Position numbers and translations under genes: made by a program. From contig CANOVB010000003.1 of the NCBI GenBank assembly GCA_947570695.1, positions 1 to 64,000 on the forward strand: a DNA stretch of 64,000 nucleotides, written 5' to 3'. Below, piece by piece: positions 29,233 through 38,696 of this stretch (position 1 is its first letter; each line of letters starts with the position of its first letter). Origin of the DNA: an uncultured Clostridium sp. (GTDB lineage: Bacteria; Bacillota; Clostridia; TANB77; CAG-508). Below the pieces are notes generated by a model. The model did no database searches and was not told the origin of the DNA. It saw nothing but the letters and a program-made list of their open reading frames with translations.

Positions 29233-29597
29233 TACTTTCTTCCTCCTAACTCTTGCAAGTATTTTACTGCGTCATCTTGAGTTATGCCTATATTTTTCAT
29301 ATCATTTAAAAAATTGATTATTTTTTCTTCTGCTAATTCTTTTTTTATTTTATCAATCAATTCTTTATTATTAGTTACAAATTTTCCATTTGTTCTTTCT
29401 GTATATACTAATCCTTGATTTTCTAATTCTACTAAAGCTTTTTGCATTGTATTAGGATTAACTCTTGCAATAAGTGCTAGCTCTCTTACTGAAGGCAATC
29501 TTTCTCCTTGTTTTAATTTTTCAGAAACAATCTCAATTCTTAGTTTTTCAACTAGTTGTAAGTAAATTGGTCTTTCATTATCAAAAATATAATCCAC
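29232..29597 (-). CDS. GntR family regulator, YtrA type
   Basis: A 121-residue protein: winged helix-turn-helix (about 10-75; ERLPSVRELALIARVNPNTMQKALVELENQGLV) and a short helical C-terminal dimerisation part, as in YtrA rather than sugar-binding GntR proteins. GTG start with AAAGGAA upstream. It probably represses its own operon through the palindrome 29614-29645 just upstream, releasing it when cell-wall-active compounds are present. Confidence 0.88.
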   Translation of the reverse strand: MDYIFDNERPIYLQLVEKLRIEIVSEKLKQGERLPSVRELALIARVNPNTMQKALVELENQGLVYTERTNGKFVTNNKELIDKIKKELAEEKIINFLNDMKNIGITQDDAVKYLQELGGRK

Positions 29598-29613
29598 AAT
29601 TTTTATTCCTTTC

Positions 29614-29645
29614 TATTATTGTATTACTTGCATAATACAATAATA
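29614..29645. promoter_or_regulatory. Palindromic operator of the YtrA-type operon
   Basis: TATTATTGTATTA (29614-29626) and its exact complement TAATACAATAATA (29633-29645) flank CTTGCA. A perfect 13-bp inverted repeat placed 17 bases before a GntR regulator's start is the expected autoregulatory site, and it overlaps possible -10 sequences. Confidence 0.75.
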
Positions 29646-29736
29646 CTATTTCATTTTTATTTTGTCAATATTTTTCAATGATTTTCAAGCCACATTATTT
29701 TAATTTATTTAATAGTATATATTTCCATAAAATAAA

Positions 29737-29768
29737 AAAACAAGTAATTTTTGAAAATCACTTGTTCT
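29737..29768. terminator. Terminator after mtgA
   Basis: Stem AACAAGT/ACTTGTT extended by ATTTT/AAAAT with one mismatch, followed on the minus strand by a run of T. It lies 6 bases beyond the transglycosylase stop. Confidence 0.8.
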
Positions 29769-29773
29769 TTTAT

Positions 29774-30475
29774 TTAATTACAAGCTTCTGTTAAGAGTTC
29801 TTCTGCTTTGTCTTTAGTTATGTATTTATATTTTATCATTTTATATATTATTTGAGTTTGTCTTTTTTGTGCAAGTTCTGGATTTTTAGTTGGTACATAT
29901 ACTGATGGAGCATTAGGAATTCCAGCCAGTAAAATAGCTTCTCCATCTGATATTTTATCTAAGCTCTTATTAAAATAACCTTCACAAGCTTCTTCTAAAT
30001 TATTATATCCATCACCAAAATAAAGTGTATTTATGTATAATTCTAAGATTTCTTTTTTTTCATAATTTTTCTCTATTTTAAAAGCCATAAATACTTCAGC
30101 AATTTTTCTTGTAAAATTTTTATCTTGTGTAAAATAAATGTTTTTAGATAGCTGTTGTGTAATAGTACTTCCACCTTCTACTAATCTTAAAGCTTTTACA
30201 TCATTTACAAAAGCTCTTCCTATTGCAATTATATCAATTCCATTATGTTTATAAAATCTATGATCTTCTACACATATAACAGCATCTATATACATTTTAG
30301 GCACATTCTCTAATTCTATATAATTTTCTTTTTCCTTAATATTTGCTATTTTTTGATCTAATGGCATTTCTTCTAAGGCATTTTTATACATATCATATCC
30401 ATTGCCTATTATTAATAATCCTATGCTGAGTATAATTAAAACTACTAAAATAATTACCTTTTTTATTACTTTCAT
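29774..30475 (-). CDS. mtgA: Monofunctional peptidoglycan glycosyltransferase (GT51)
   Basis: A 233-residue protein with one N-terminal membrane anchor (about 5-24) and a single GT51 domain: VEDHRFYKHNG with the catalytic Glu70, GGSTITQQLSKN, and the second conserved KKEILELYINTLYFG. It polymerises lipid II into glycan strands on the outer face of the membrane. No penicillin-binding transpeptidase domain follows, so it is monofunctional rather than PBP1. A BceR-like box lies about 90 bases upstream, suggesting induction under envelope stress. Confidence 0.87.
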   Translation of the reverse strand: MKVIKKVIILVVLIILSIGLLIIGNGYDMYKNALEEMPLDQKIANIKEKENYIELENVPKMYIDAVICVEDHRFYKHNGIDIIAIGRAFVNDVKALRLVEGGSTITQQLSKNIYFTQDKNFTRKIAEVFMAFKIEKNYEKKEILELYINTLYFGDGYNNLEEACEGYFNKSLDKISDGEAILLAGIPNAPSVYVPTKNPELAQKRQTQIIYKMIKYKYITKDKAEELLTEACN

Positions 30476-30561
30476 TTAAATTCCCTTACCCTTATATATT
30501 TTTCTAACTTTATTATAATTTAAAGTTAGAATATATAAAATCGATTTTACTTACATTAGTA

Positions 30562-30575
30562 TTACATTTGCGTAA
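30562..30575. promoter_or_regulatory. BceR-like box upstream of mtgA
   Basis: TTACA-TTTG-CGTAA matches TNACA-N4-TGTAA except one base. Its arms are too short for a terminator, so unlike the copies at 17711 and 42425 it has no competing explanation as a hairpin. Confidence 0.45.
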
Positions 30576-30590
30576 GGTTATCAACTTTGC

Positions 30591-31145
30591 TTATATTTCT
30601 CTTATAACTTTACATGGGCTACCTACTGCAATAGTATTTGAAGGAATATCTTTTGTTACCACACTTCCAGCTCCGATTACGACATTATCTCCTATTTTTA
30701 CTCCAGGAAGAACAATAACATTTCCGCCAAACCACACATTACTTCCAACTTTTATAGGTTTAGCAAATTCTAATCCTTTATTTCTTCTTTCACTATCTAG
30801 TGGATGTCCAGAAGTATAAAATCCGCAATTAGGACCAATAAAAACATTATCTCCAAATTCAACTTTATTTGCATCTAATATTATCAAATTATGATTTGCA
30901 TAAAATCTTTCTCCAATTTTTATATTATATCCATAATCACAAACAAAAGGCTGTTCAATCAAAAAATTTCCTTTTATACTTCCAAACAGCTCTTTTATTA
31001 TCTTTTGTCTTTCTTCTATAAGTGATGGTTTTAAATTATTATGCTCAAAACATTTATCTTTTGCAATAATTCTTTCTTTCATTAAATCCTCATTATAATT
31101 TGCATCATATAACTCGCCATTTAACATTTTTTCTTTTTCACTCAT
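30591..31145 (-). CDS. Maltose/galactoside O-acetyltransferase-like protein
   Basis: A left-handed beta-helix acetyltransferase of the NodL/LacA/Maa group. It has the N-terminal Mac segment (EKMLNGELYDANYNEDL) and hexapeptide repeats (IGPNCGFYTSGHPLD with the catalytic His, VWFGGNVIVLPGVKIGDNVVIGAGSVV). I start at 31145 (184 residues): MSEKEKM is the family beginning and GGAG stands 10 bases upstream; an ATG five codons earlier is possible. It transfers acetyl from acetyl-CoA to a sugar; the acceptor is unknown. Single-gene unit. Confidence 0.87.
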   Translation of the reverse strand: MSEKEKMLNGELYDANYNEDLMKERIIAKDKCFEHNNLKPSLIEERQKIIKELFGSIKGNFLIEQPFVCDYGYNIKIGERFYANHNLIILDANKVEFGDNVFIGPNCGFYTSGHPLDSERRNKGLEFAKPIKVGSNVWFGGNVIVLPGVKIGDNVVIGAGSVVTKDIPSNTIAVGSPCKVIREI

Positions 31146-31205
31146 ACTTTTTAACTCCATTTTCCACTTAAATAATAAACTAATTATCTCTATATTAAGT
31201 ACTAA

Positions 31206-31715
31206 TTACAGATTTGCAACTATTAAAATTGTTATAAGACATAAAATTCCTACTGTACAAATTGTTGCTAATATATTTAATATTTTATTTACCTTTTCAT
31301 CATTTTTAAATATTTTATATAAAATATTTATTATTAAAATTCCAACTATTCCACCTAAAGTATTCATAATGATATCTGTTATATCTGTTGCTCCTATATG
31401 AAAAATATATTGTAAACTTTCAAAAATTAGAGTTAGTAACAATATTGGCATAACCTTTTTAAAAAAATTTACTTCTTTGCCTAGCATTTCAATATAAATT
31501 CCTACAGGAATAAATACTATTAAATTATCTATTATTTCTCCTATATATACTTTTCCATTAATAATTACAGATTCTGCAAATGGAATAAGATTTATTGAGC
31601 GAATATATGGAAGTCTATTTATATTAAACTGCATTTTAAATACTATAATCCATGTTAATATTATTACATAAATTAATAATAATATTTTAGTTAGTTTACT
31701 TTTACTTTTTTCCAA
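31206..31715 (-). CDS. VanZ family membrane protein
   Basis: A 169-residue protein with about five hydrophobic segments. NLIPF after the first segment, DNLIVFIPVGIYI, FESLQYIF and TDIIMNTLGGIVG are the VanZ-like signature. VanZ gives low teicoplanin resistance in enterococci by an unknown means; chromosomal relatives are common in Firmicutes. TTG start with AAAGGAG at proper spacing. Stands alone between the acetyltransferase and NatAB-like genes. Confidence 0.85.
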   Translation of the reverse strand: MEKSKSKLTKILLLIYVIILTWIIVFKMQFNINRLPYIRSINLIPFAESVIINGKVYIGEIIDNLIVFIPVGIYIEMLGKEVNFFKKVMPILLLTLIFESLQYIFHIGATDITDIIMNTLGGIVGILIINILYKIFKNDEKVNKILNILATICTVGILCLITILIVANL

Positions 31716-31852
31716 TTTTTATTCTCCTTTTTCTTCTCTCGTTTGTATTTTATTAATTTAATCCTAACAAATAAAGAGGTACCTATCAATAGTTTCCTCT
31801 TTATTTTAATAAATTATTAAGATTTCTAAAAATAAAATATAATTTTAAACTG

Positions 31853-33001
31853 TTATTTTGCAAATAAAACTTTTTCTGATTTATATTGTTTTATGATATA
31901 TGCAAAAATAATGCTTATATAAATAATTGTAGATATTATCATTAAAATTATGTTTAAAACATCTATTGAACCATTATTTATATCTGTAAATATTACTGTA
32001 AAATTTAAAAATGGTATTATAGATAATAATGGAGTTCCAGTAACATTTAACATAAACGCAATCATTCCTGGGAAAAATGATATAAAAGTTAGTGGTGTTA
32101 AAGCACTTTGTGCTTCTTTAAACGTTTTTGAAGTACTTGCTATAGAAATACATAGTCCACTTATAAAGAATGAAATTGCAATTATTACTACTATAGCAAA
32201 CACTATGCTACTTAAAGAAAACATGATATCTAAGCCCTCATATATAGAAAACATATTTTGAGCAACTGCTAAAGATATAATTGCTAAAATTAAGCTCACT
32301 ATTCCTGTAATAATAGATGAAATTGTTACACCTAAAAATTTTCCTATAATAATATCTTTACTTTTTATTGGAAAAGTTAACAAAGTTTCTAAAGTTCCTC
32401 TTTCTCTTTCTCCCGCTGTTGTATCAGTTGCTGGATAAGTAGCGGATACTGTTATTGCCATTACTATAAATAAAAAAGCATAATTTTTTATATAATTAGC
32501 AGCAAAATTTTCTTTTTCTTCTATGTTTTTTTCTACTGTTATAATATTTAATATTTTTTCAGAATCAAAATTATTTTCTTGTAAATAATTTCTTTGTAAA
32601 TATTCTTTATATGTATTATAATACATTTCTATCAAATTTATTGCATAAGTACTTGCTTCTGAAGAATTACTATTTATGATATATTTATTATCTTCTTTTG
32701 TTACATATAAATAAATTTCCTTTTCATCCAACTTTTGTTTTAATTCTTCTTTCTTTCCTTTTATTACTTCAATATTCATTTCTTTTGCAATGTTTTCTTC
32801 TACTGCATCCATTTCATAAGCAAATCCGATTTTATTATATTCATCAATGCTTTTATTCATTTGAGCTTCAAATAAAGCTGACATTCCTATAACTATAAGT
32901 GGTATAAATATTGGTATTACTAGCATCATTGCTAATGATTTCTTGTCTCTAAATAATTCTCTTAGCTCTTTTTTTAATATATTTATTAAATTATTATTCA
33001 T
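31853..33001 (-). CDS. NatB-like ABC-2 transporter permease
   Basis: A 382-residue permease: one N-terminal membrane segment (about 22-45), a long extracellular part (about 50-170) and five or six C-terminal segments, as in NatB sodium exporters and related ABC-2 proteins. TAGERERGTLETLLTFPIK is the typical coupling motif. ATG 33001 is preferred over the upstream GTG because of GGAGGTG spacing. It overlaps the ATPase gene by 8 bases. Sodium export is the classical role; other substrates are possible. Confidence 0.85.
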   Translation of the reverse strand: MNNNLINILKKELRELFRDKKSLAMMLVIPIFIPLIVIGMSALFEAQMNKSIDEYNKIGFAYEMDAVEENIAKEMNIEVIKGKKEELKQKLDEKEIYLYVTKEDNKYIINSNSSEASTYAINLIEMYYNTYKEYLQRNYLQENNFDSEKILNIITVEKNIEEKENFAANYIKNYAFLFIVMAITVSATYPATDTTAGERERGTLETLLTFPIKSKDIIIGKFLGVTISSIITGIVSLILAIISLAVAQNMFSIYEGLDIMFSLSSIVFAIVVIIAISFFISGLCISIASTSKTFKEAQSALTPLTFISFFPGMIAFMLNVTGTPLLSIIPFLNFTVIFTDINNGSIDVLNIILMIISTIIYISIIFAYIIKQYKSEKVLFAK

Positions 33002-33749
33002 TTGAAACACCTCCTACCATAGCAAAAAACGCATCTCTTAAGTTATTTGTGTCAGTATCTTGTTTTACTTTTTCTGGTGATCCTATTTTAATAATTTCTC
33101 CTTTATTTATCATAATAACTTTATCACAAATATTTTCAGCCTCTTCCATATAATGTGTTGAATATAAAATTGTTTTTCCTTTTTCTTTTTCATCTTTTAT
33201 AAAATTTAATATGATTTGACTAGATATAATATCTAATCCTGATGTTGCTTCATCTAAAATATAATATTGTGGATTATGTATTAAACATCTTGCTAAATTT
33301 ACTTTTTGAGTTTGACCTGTTGACAAGTTTGCTATTTTATTATATAAAAATTGTTCTAATTTCAACATTTCAGAAACTTCCTTTATTCTACTTTCAATTT
33401 TGTTTTTAGAAATTCCATATATTTCAGCACACATTTTTAATAATTCATAAGTAGTTAATGTATCATATATTTTAGTGTTGCCTGATAAATATGCTAATTT
33501 TTGTTTTATTTCTATTTCATTATTTTTATAATCCATTTTATCAAATTTAATTTTTCCTTCTGTAGGTTCTAATATACCCGCTATCATTCTTAATAATGTT
33601 GTTTTACCTGCTCCATTTGGTCCTAATATTCCTACAATCTCTCCATTACTAGCTTGAAATGAAATATTCTTATCAGCAAAAAATTCTTCTTTTTCTTTTT
33701 TGTTTTTGTTTCTAACAAATTTCTTTGTTACATTTTCAACTAAAATCAT
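32994..33749 (-). CDS. NatA-like ABC transporter ATPase
   Basis: A 251-residue ATPase with GPNGAGKTT Walker A, signature LSTGQTQKVNLAR, Walker B YILDEATSGLD and the STHYMEEAENICDKV switch region usual in NatA proteins. Couples to the overlapping NatB-like permease. No regulator gene is adjacent. Confidence 0.87.
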   Translation of the reverse strand: MILVENVTKKFVRNKNKKEKEEFFADKNISFQASNGEIVGILGPNGAGKTTLLRMIAGILEPTEGKIKFDKMDYKNNEIEIKQKLAYLSGNTKIYDTLTTYELLKMCAEIYGISKNKIESRIKEVSEMLKLEQFLYNKIANLSTGQTQKVNLARCLIHNPQYYILDEATSGLDIISSQIILNFIKDEKEKGKTILYSTHYMEEAENICDKVIMINKGEIIKIGSPEKVKQDTDTNNLRDAFFAMVGGVSNE

Positions 33750-33851
33750 TTTCTTCTCCTATCATATTTATTTAGCAAATCATATCAAAAAACAATTCAT
33801 CTATCAATAATTTTTTTATTAAAAATTTATTAGGATTTTTTATTTATGATT

Positions 33852-35351
33852 TTACATTAGTGGGGCTATTAATCTTAAAGTAGCTTGCCATATGCCTTTA
33901 AATAAATTAGGCACAGCTTCTTTTTCGCTAACTTCATGGCTTTTTGAGATAGTATCTTCTAAATCCTTTTTTATATCAGCTATACATTTAACATTTTCTA
34001 AATATATACCACATTCAAAATGCAAATATAAACTTCTATAATCTAAATTTATTGTACCAACAGTTGCAATATAATCATCTGATACAAATACTTTAGAATG
34101 AACAAATCCTGGTACATATTTATATACTTTTACTCCCGAATTTACAAGTAATTCCATATAAGATTCTGATAAAGTATAAACAACCTTTTTATCTGGTATT
34201 CCGGGTATTACTATTTTTACATCAACACCTCTTTTTGCAGCTAAGCAAAGCGAATTTATCATGTCTGTATCAATTATTAAATATGGTGTAAATATATAAA
34301 CATATTTATCTGCTTGATTTATAATATTCAAATATACATCTTCTCCTGTTATTTCAACGTCTAGTGGTGTTTCTCCATAAGGCGCTGCATAACCATTTTC
34401 TACTTTTTTGTCTTTAAAATCATATTTAAATTTTGTAAAATCTTCGTCTTCCTCATTAAAAGAATTCCACATCGTTAAAAACATGACAGTATAACTCCAT
34501 ACTGCATCTCCAGATACCCTTATAGCATTATCTTTCCAATGTCCATATTTACTGTTTTTGTTTATGTACTCATCTGCTATATTTATTCCTCCTGAAAAAG
34601 CTACTTTCCCATCTATAACTAATATTTTTCTATGATCACGATTATTCATAATTACTCCTGATACTGGATGTAATTTATTAAATACTATACATTTTATACC
34701 TTTCTTTTCTAAAGTTTTAGGATAAGAACTTTCTAAAGTAGAAATACAACCTACATCATCATACATAACTCTTACATCTAATCCTTGTTTAGCTTTTTCT
34801 TCTAATATTTCTAAAATAGAATTCCACATTATTCCATGATTTACTATAAAATACTCAAAAAATATAAATTTCTCTGCTTTTTTCAATTCTTCAAGCATAA
34901 CTTTAAAAGCGTCTTCTCCTAATGAATAATAATCAATATCATTATTTTTTGTTACAGGGTATCCAGTATAGTCGCTAATATATCTTAATTTACCATTATT
35001 TTTGAATTCTTCTTTTATTTTCAAATCTTGCACCAAATATTTTTTATTTTCTTTTTCGCTTTTAGTAATATTTTTTAATACTTTACTATTATTCTTATTT
35101 CTACCAATTATAATATAAAGAATACTTCCAACTAGCGGATATGAAAATAAAATCAAAATCCAAGGTAAAGTGTATGAATAGTTTTTACTATTTCTTATTA
35201 ATCCTAATATAAGTATAAATCCTAAAATAGTATAAAAAATGCTTACAGCTCCAAAAATCTCTTCTAAAATGATATAACCACTTAAAGAAAGCATTAACTG
35301 AAGTATTAATCCAATTCCTACAATAATTGCCTTTCTAATTGCCATTCCCAT
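33852..35351 (-). CDS. cls: Cardiolipin synthase (phospholipase D family)
   Basis: A 499-residue membrane protein: two N-terminal membrane segments, then two phospholipase D active-site motifs, HRKILVIDGKVAFSGG and HSKVFVSDDYIATVGTINLD. It condenses two phosphatidylglycerols into cardiolipin and glycerol at the inner membrane face. I start at ATG 35351, with AAGGGG in front; the longer frame to 35396 lacks a site. Cardiolipin enzymes often belong to antimicrobial-peptide responses, matching the envelope theme here. Confidence 0.9.
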   Translation of the reverse strand: MGMAIRKAIIVGIGLILQLMLSLSGYIILEEIFGAVSIFYTILGFILILGLIRNSKNYSYTLPWILILFSYPLVGSILYIIIGRNKNNSKVLKNITKSEKENKKYLVQDLKIKEEFKNNGKLRYISDYTGYPVTKNNDIDYYSLGEDAFKVMLEELKKAEKFIFFEYFIVNHGIMWNSILEILEEKAKQGLDVRVMYDDVGCISTLESSYPKTLEKKGIKCIVFNKLHPVSGVIMNNRDHRKILVIDGKVAFSGGINIADEYINKNSKYGHWKDNAIRVSGDAVWSYTVMFLTMWNSFNEEDEDFTKFKYDFKDKKVENGYAAPYGETPLDVEITGEDVYLNIINQADKYVYIFTPYLIIDTDMINSLCLAAKRGVDVKIVIPGIPDKKVVYTLSESYMELLVNSGVKVYKYVPGFVHSKVFVSDDYIATVGTINLDYRSLYLHFECGIYLENVKCIADIKKDLEDTISKSHEVSEKEAVPNLFKGIWQATLRLIAPLM

Positions 35352-35400
35352 AATAATATCCCCTTTTATAAATTTCATTTTGCACAAAGTCTGCAAAAAC

Positions 35401-35442
35401 TTTATTTAATAGAAAACGCAGAACATATTTCTATTAAATAAA
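35401..35442. repeat. AT-rich palindrome of the dispersed family, upstream of cls
   Basis: A perfect 15-bp inverted repeat: TTTATTTAATAGAAA (35401-35415) and its complement (35428-35442). The sequence resembles the terminal palindrome of the dispersed elements at 49.9 and 58.0 kb. It would fold in the cls leader RNA. Confidence 0.6.
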
Positions 35443-35604
35443 AATATAAATAATATTTTATTTTAATTTGTATTATATCATATTTTTTTACTTATTAGGA
35501 AAGTAGTTTGACATTTCTTAATAAGCACTCTAAAGTTATTTAATAAATCTAAAAATCTTTCAGTAAATTTGTGTGTAAACTTTATCAAACTTTTTATATA
35601 ATAG

Positions 35605-35636
35605 AAAAGAAAGAATACTTTAATATTCTTTCTTTA
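35605..35636. terminator. Terminator after yxeA-like gene
   Basis: AGAAAGAATA (35608-35617) pairs with TATTCTTTCT (35624-35633), extended by A-T pairs. It lies 10 bases beyond the minus-strand gene stop. Confidence 0.65.
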
Positions 35637-35646
35637 AACTATGAAT

Positions 35647-35997
35647 TTAATTATTTGAATATATATTTTTTACCTTATCTGGTAATTCATTAAATTGCAC
35701 TTCTTTCCAAGCATGAACTCCGAAAAAATTGGTTTCAAGCATTAAATATGCATCTTCTCTAAGTTCTCTACTGGTTTTAAATTTGAATTCTTTCTTTTTT
35801 CCTTTTTCATTATAACAATCTAATGTATACTCATATCTCATATCATCTGTTACAGATATTTTCTCAATCCTGCTATTATCTATTTTTGTATAATAAATTG
35901 CATTATAATATTCGAAAAAATATACTGCTCCTAAACAAATCAATACTGCAAGTATTACAGTAAATATCATTGGTATTTTTTCTTTTAATTGCTCCAC
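35647..35997 (-). CDS. YxeA family protein (DUF1093)
   Basis: A 116-residue exported or membrane-tethered protein: one hydrophobic segment (about 10-29) and a small beta domain containing YYTKIDNSRIEK and YEYTLDCYNEKGKKKEFKFKT, as in YxeA. In B. subtilis yxeA follows the BceAB-like yxdLM genes and is induced by host-defence peptides through YxdJ. GTG start. A perfect BceR-type box lies about 80 bases upstream, in keeping with that relation. Molecular function unknown. Confidence 0.75.
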   Translation of the reverse strand: MEQLKEKIPMIFTVILAVLICLGAVYFFEYYNAIYYTKIDNSRIEKISVTDDMRYEYTLDCYNEKGKKKEFKFKTSRELREDAYLMLETNFFGVHAWKEVQFNELPDKVKNIYSNN

Positions 35998-36064
35998 TAC
36001 TCTTCCTCCTAAATATAAACTAATATAATTATAACTTTCTTTTACAATAGTTCATATTGATTAG

Positions 36065-36093
36065 TCTTACAAAATAGTGACAATTTTGTAAGA
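36065..36093. promoter_or_regulatory. BceR-like box upstream of yxeA
   Basis: TGACA-ATTT-TGTAA (36078-36091) is an exact match to TNACA-N4-TGTAA. An overlapping second half-site TTACA starts at 36067. TCTTACAAAAT (36065-36075) can also pair with ATTTTGTAAGA (36083-36093), but no T run follows, so a terminator is unlikely. Confidence 0.55.
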
Positions 36094-36109
36094 TTAGACA
36101 TTAGGACTT

Positions 36110-36537
36110 TTAAACTTCAGATAATTTTACTTCGATAATTAGTTTGCCTTTTTCGTATTTTCCATAAATACTTCCTCCATTTAATTCAACTAATTGCTTC
36201 GCTATAGCAAGACCTATTCCCGTTGATTTTTTTGCATTTTCTACTGTATAATATCTGTCAAAAATCTTATTTGTTGTAGTTGCATCAAGTGAATTTGCTG
36301 TATTTGAAAAAATAATATTTCCATTCTTTTTTAGTGTTATATTAAAGTCTCCATTACTATACTTTATAGCATTTGATAAAATATTCTCAAACACTCTTGT
36401 AATAGTGTTTTTGTCTAAAAATTTATAAACTTTTTCACTTGGCATATTAATTTCTAGAATTATATTGTTTTCATTAAATTTTCTTTTATTAAATTATGAA
36501 TATCATTATCATCTTCTACTATTAATATTTTCTTCAT
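36110..36537 (-). pseudogene. Deletion remnant of a two-component system (response regulator start joined to histidine kinase end)
   Basis: From 36537 an ATG reads MKKILIVEDDNDIHNLIKEN..., the first 20 or so residues of an OmpR-type response regulator, then a stop at 36460. In another frame from about 36480 the sequence reads FNENNIILEINMPSEKVY and continues to 36110 as the HATPase domain of a histidine kinase (N box ILSNAIKYS, G box STGIGLAIAKQLVE). All of the regulator's receiver core and output domain and the kinase's sensor and His-box are missing. One deletion of around 1.5 kb explains this. An ORF from 36445 (111 residues) remains open but cannot autophosphorylate. Confidence 0.8.
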
Positions 36538-36694
36538 AAATTATCTCTTCCCCAGCAATTTTAATATTTTATAAACAAAAATGGCAATGCCTCCAAAACT
36601 TTATTACTTTCCTACTTAAATAAATTTTATATTATAGAAAATTTCTCCGCAATTCTTATAATATAAAGTCTTTTCCCAAATTTGCATTTTATAT

Positions 36695-37363
36695 TTAAAA
36701 TTCTTTATTATTATAAATTTTATAAGATATTTTATATGATATATAATATACAATAAATGTTATAAAAATCATTATAATAGGAAAATAGTTTTCCATTATA
36801 TTTTGTAAAACACCTAAGTTTATAGAATAATTAAGTGCAATTTTCTCGCCAAACATTATAATTCCTCCTGCTAAAAAAGCAGTTACCATTGTTATTATAA
36901 ACATATATATTCTTCCTTTTTCAGCACCTAATTTGTAAACACATGGTGTTTGTATTGATTCTACTAAAGCTACTCCTAATATTCCACCACTAGCAACTGA
37001 AATCATTTCCATAAATTCTATTTGTTCTTTATTAAGGATTATAGAAATTGTAAATGATAAACATATTCCTAATATAGCACCTATTAAAAGTAACATAAAT
37101 TCTAATATATATTTTGATAAAACAATTTCTTTTTTAGTAATAGGAAAAGTTATTATATATTTATTTGCTTTAGCTAATTCATCATAGCTAAAACTTGCTA
37201 TTCCAAGCATTCCAAACCCTAAAGTCATCATAAGTATAAGCATTTCCATTGCATTTGCATCCTCAGAATTTAATGAAGTTAAAATAAAAATTATTGAAAA
37301 TATAATTATAGTTTTTGCATAGCTTTTTAATTGTAATAAATCTTTTATTATTAATCCTTTCAT
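36695..37363 (-). CDS. ABC-2 type permease of the second YtrA module
   Basis: A 222-residue membrane protein with about six hydrophobic segments and FSYDELAKANKYIITFPITKKEIVLSKYI after the second, which is typical of ABC2_membrane_5 permeases. It directly follows the ATPase gene, without a gap. The organisation repeats that of 27.7-29.6 kb. Confidence 0.8.
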   Translation of the reverse strand: MKGLIIKDLLQLKSYAKTIIIFSIIFILTSLNSEDANAMEMLILMMTLGFGMLGIASFSYDELAKANKYIITFPITKKEIVLSKYILEFMLLLIGAILGICLSFTISIILNKEQIEFMEMISVASGGILGVALVESIQTPCVYKLGAEKGRIYMFIITMVTAFLAGGIIMFGEKIALNYSINLGVLQNIMENYFPIIMIFITFIVYYISYKISYKIYNNKEF

Positions 37364-38221
37364 CTATTTTTCCCCCTTTATATAAATAACCATAATATCA
37401 TCAATGCTTGGTTTATCTATAATATTAATTTCATATTTTTTCTTAAATTCATATTTATTTTCTACCAAAACATCATATTCATATTTGTTCCTCTTATATT
37501 TTATATAGTCCTCACTTTTTATGTTTTTAAATTCATCCTCTGAACACTTCACAATTCCGCAATTTTCTAATAGTTCATCTCTTGTTTTAGTAAATATTAT
37601 TTCACCATTACTAATAAAAGTTATGTAATCTGCAATGTGCTCTAAATCTGATGTTATATGACTTGATACAAAAATTCCTTTATTCTCATCTTGAATAAAA
37701 TCTTGAAAAATATCCAAAATTTCTGCTCTTGCAACAGGGTCTAATCCTGAAGTTGGTTCATCTAATATTAATAATTTTGGATGATGTGAAAGACAAGTTG
37801 CTATTTTTAATTTCATTTTCATACCACTTGAATAATCTTTGGAAGCTTTATTTTTTGGTAATTTAAAATCTTCTATATATTTGAAGAACAAGTCTTGATC
37901 CCAATTTTTATATACATTTTTCATAATTTTATTTATATCTAGTGGAGATAAATACTCAGACAAAAAACTATCATCAAAAACAACTCCAATATCTTCTTTA
38001 ATCTCTTTTTCAGATTTTTTATTATCTTTTCCAAATATTTTTATTTCTCCAGAATCTCTTTTTATTGTATTTAATATTGCTTTTATAGTTGTGCTTTTCC
38101 CAGCACCATTCTCACCAATTAAGCCCATTATCATTCCTTTTGGTAATTCTATATTAATATTTTTAAGGCTAAAATTGTCGTATTTTTTATTTAAATTTTT
38201 AATTTCTAATATGTTATCCAT
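37364..38221 (-). CDS. ABC transporter ATPase of the second YtrA module
   Basis: A 285-residue ATPase of the BcrA/YtrB group: Walker A GLIGENGAGKST, signature YSSGMKMKLKIATCLS, Walker B LLILDEPTSGLDP, and a 60-residue C-terminal extension usual for this group. It lies 22 bases after the GntR gene. Confidence 0.87.
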   Translation of the reverse strand: MDNILEIKNLNKKYDNFSLKNINIELPKGMIMGLIGENGAGKSTTIKAILNTIKRDSGEIKIFGKDNKKSEKEIKEDIGVVFDDSFLSEYLSPLDINKIMKNVYKNWDQDLFFKYIEDFKLPKNKASKDYSSGMKMKLKIATCLSHHPKLLILDEPTSGLDPVARAEILDIFQDFIQDENKGIFVSSHITSDLEHIADYITFISNGEIIFTKTRDELLENCGIVKCSEDEFKNIKSEDYIKYKRNKYEYDVLVENKYEFKKKYEINIIDKPSIDDIMVIYIKGEK

Positions 38222-38243
38222 TTTTTTATCCTTTCTATTTTAA

Positions 38244-38621
38244 TTAATCGTCTTCATACAAAATGTCTAATATGTTTTGTACTTCTTTTTTAGAAATACT
38301 ACTAATCTTGGCAATAGATACTGCAGTATCCATTAAATCTTCAATTTTTTGTAATTGTTCTTCTCTAATAAGTTCAATATTTTTATTGGCAACATATACG
38401 CCTTTTCCTGGAATTGTTTCTACATAGCCTTCTTTTTCAAGTTCTTCATAAGCATTTTTTGTTGTTATAACACTTATTCTCAAATCTTTTGCTAAATTTC
38501 TTATTGATGGTAACTGTTCTCCTACTTTTAGTTCATTTGAAACAATTTTATTTTTAATTTGTTCCTTTATTTGCTCATATATTGGCTTATTACTTGAATT
38601 ACTTATTATTATATTTAGCAT
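38244..38621 (-). CDS. GntR family regulator, YtrA type (second)
   Basis: A 125-residue winged-helix protein (EQLPSIRNLAKDLRISVITTKNAYEELEKEGYV) with a short C-terminal helix pair, as in YtrA. It heads a GntR-ATPase-permease operon. A palindrome 75 bases upstream is the probable operator. It is a distant paralogue of the regulator at 29.2 kb. Confidence 0.88.
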   Translation of the reverse strand: MLNIIISNSSNKPIYEQIKEQIKNKIVSNELKVGEQLPSIRNLAKDLRISVITTKNAYEELEKEGYVETIPGKGVYVANKNIELIREEQLQKIEDLMDTAVSIAKISSISKKEVQNILDILYEDD

Positions 38622-38696
38622 ACTATGTAGCTCCTTTCATTAATTTAAAAGCAAATCTTTATTTGTCGACTTTATAAAAATTTACTTTTTGCATTG

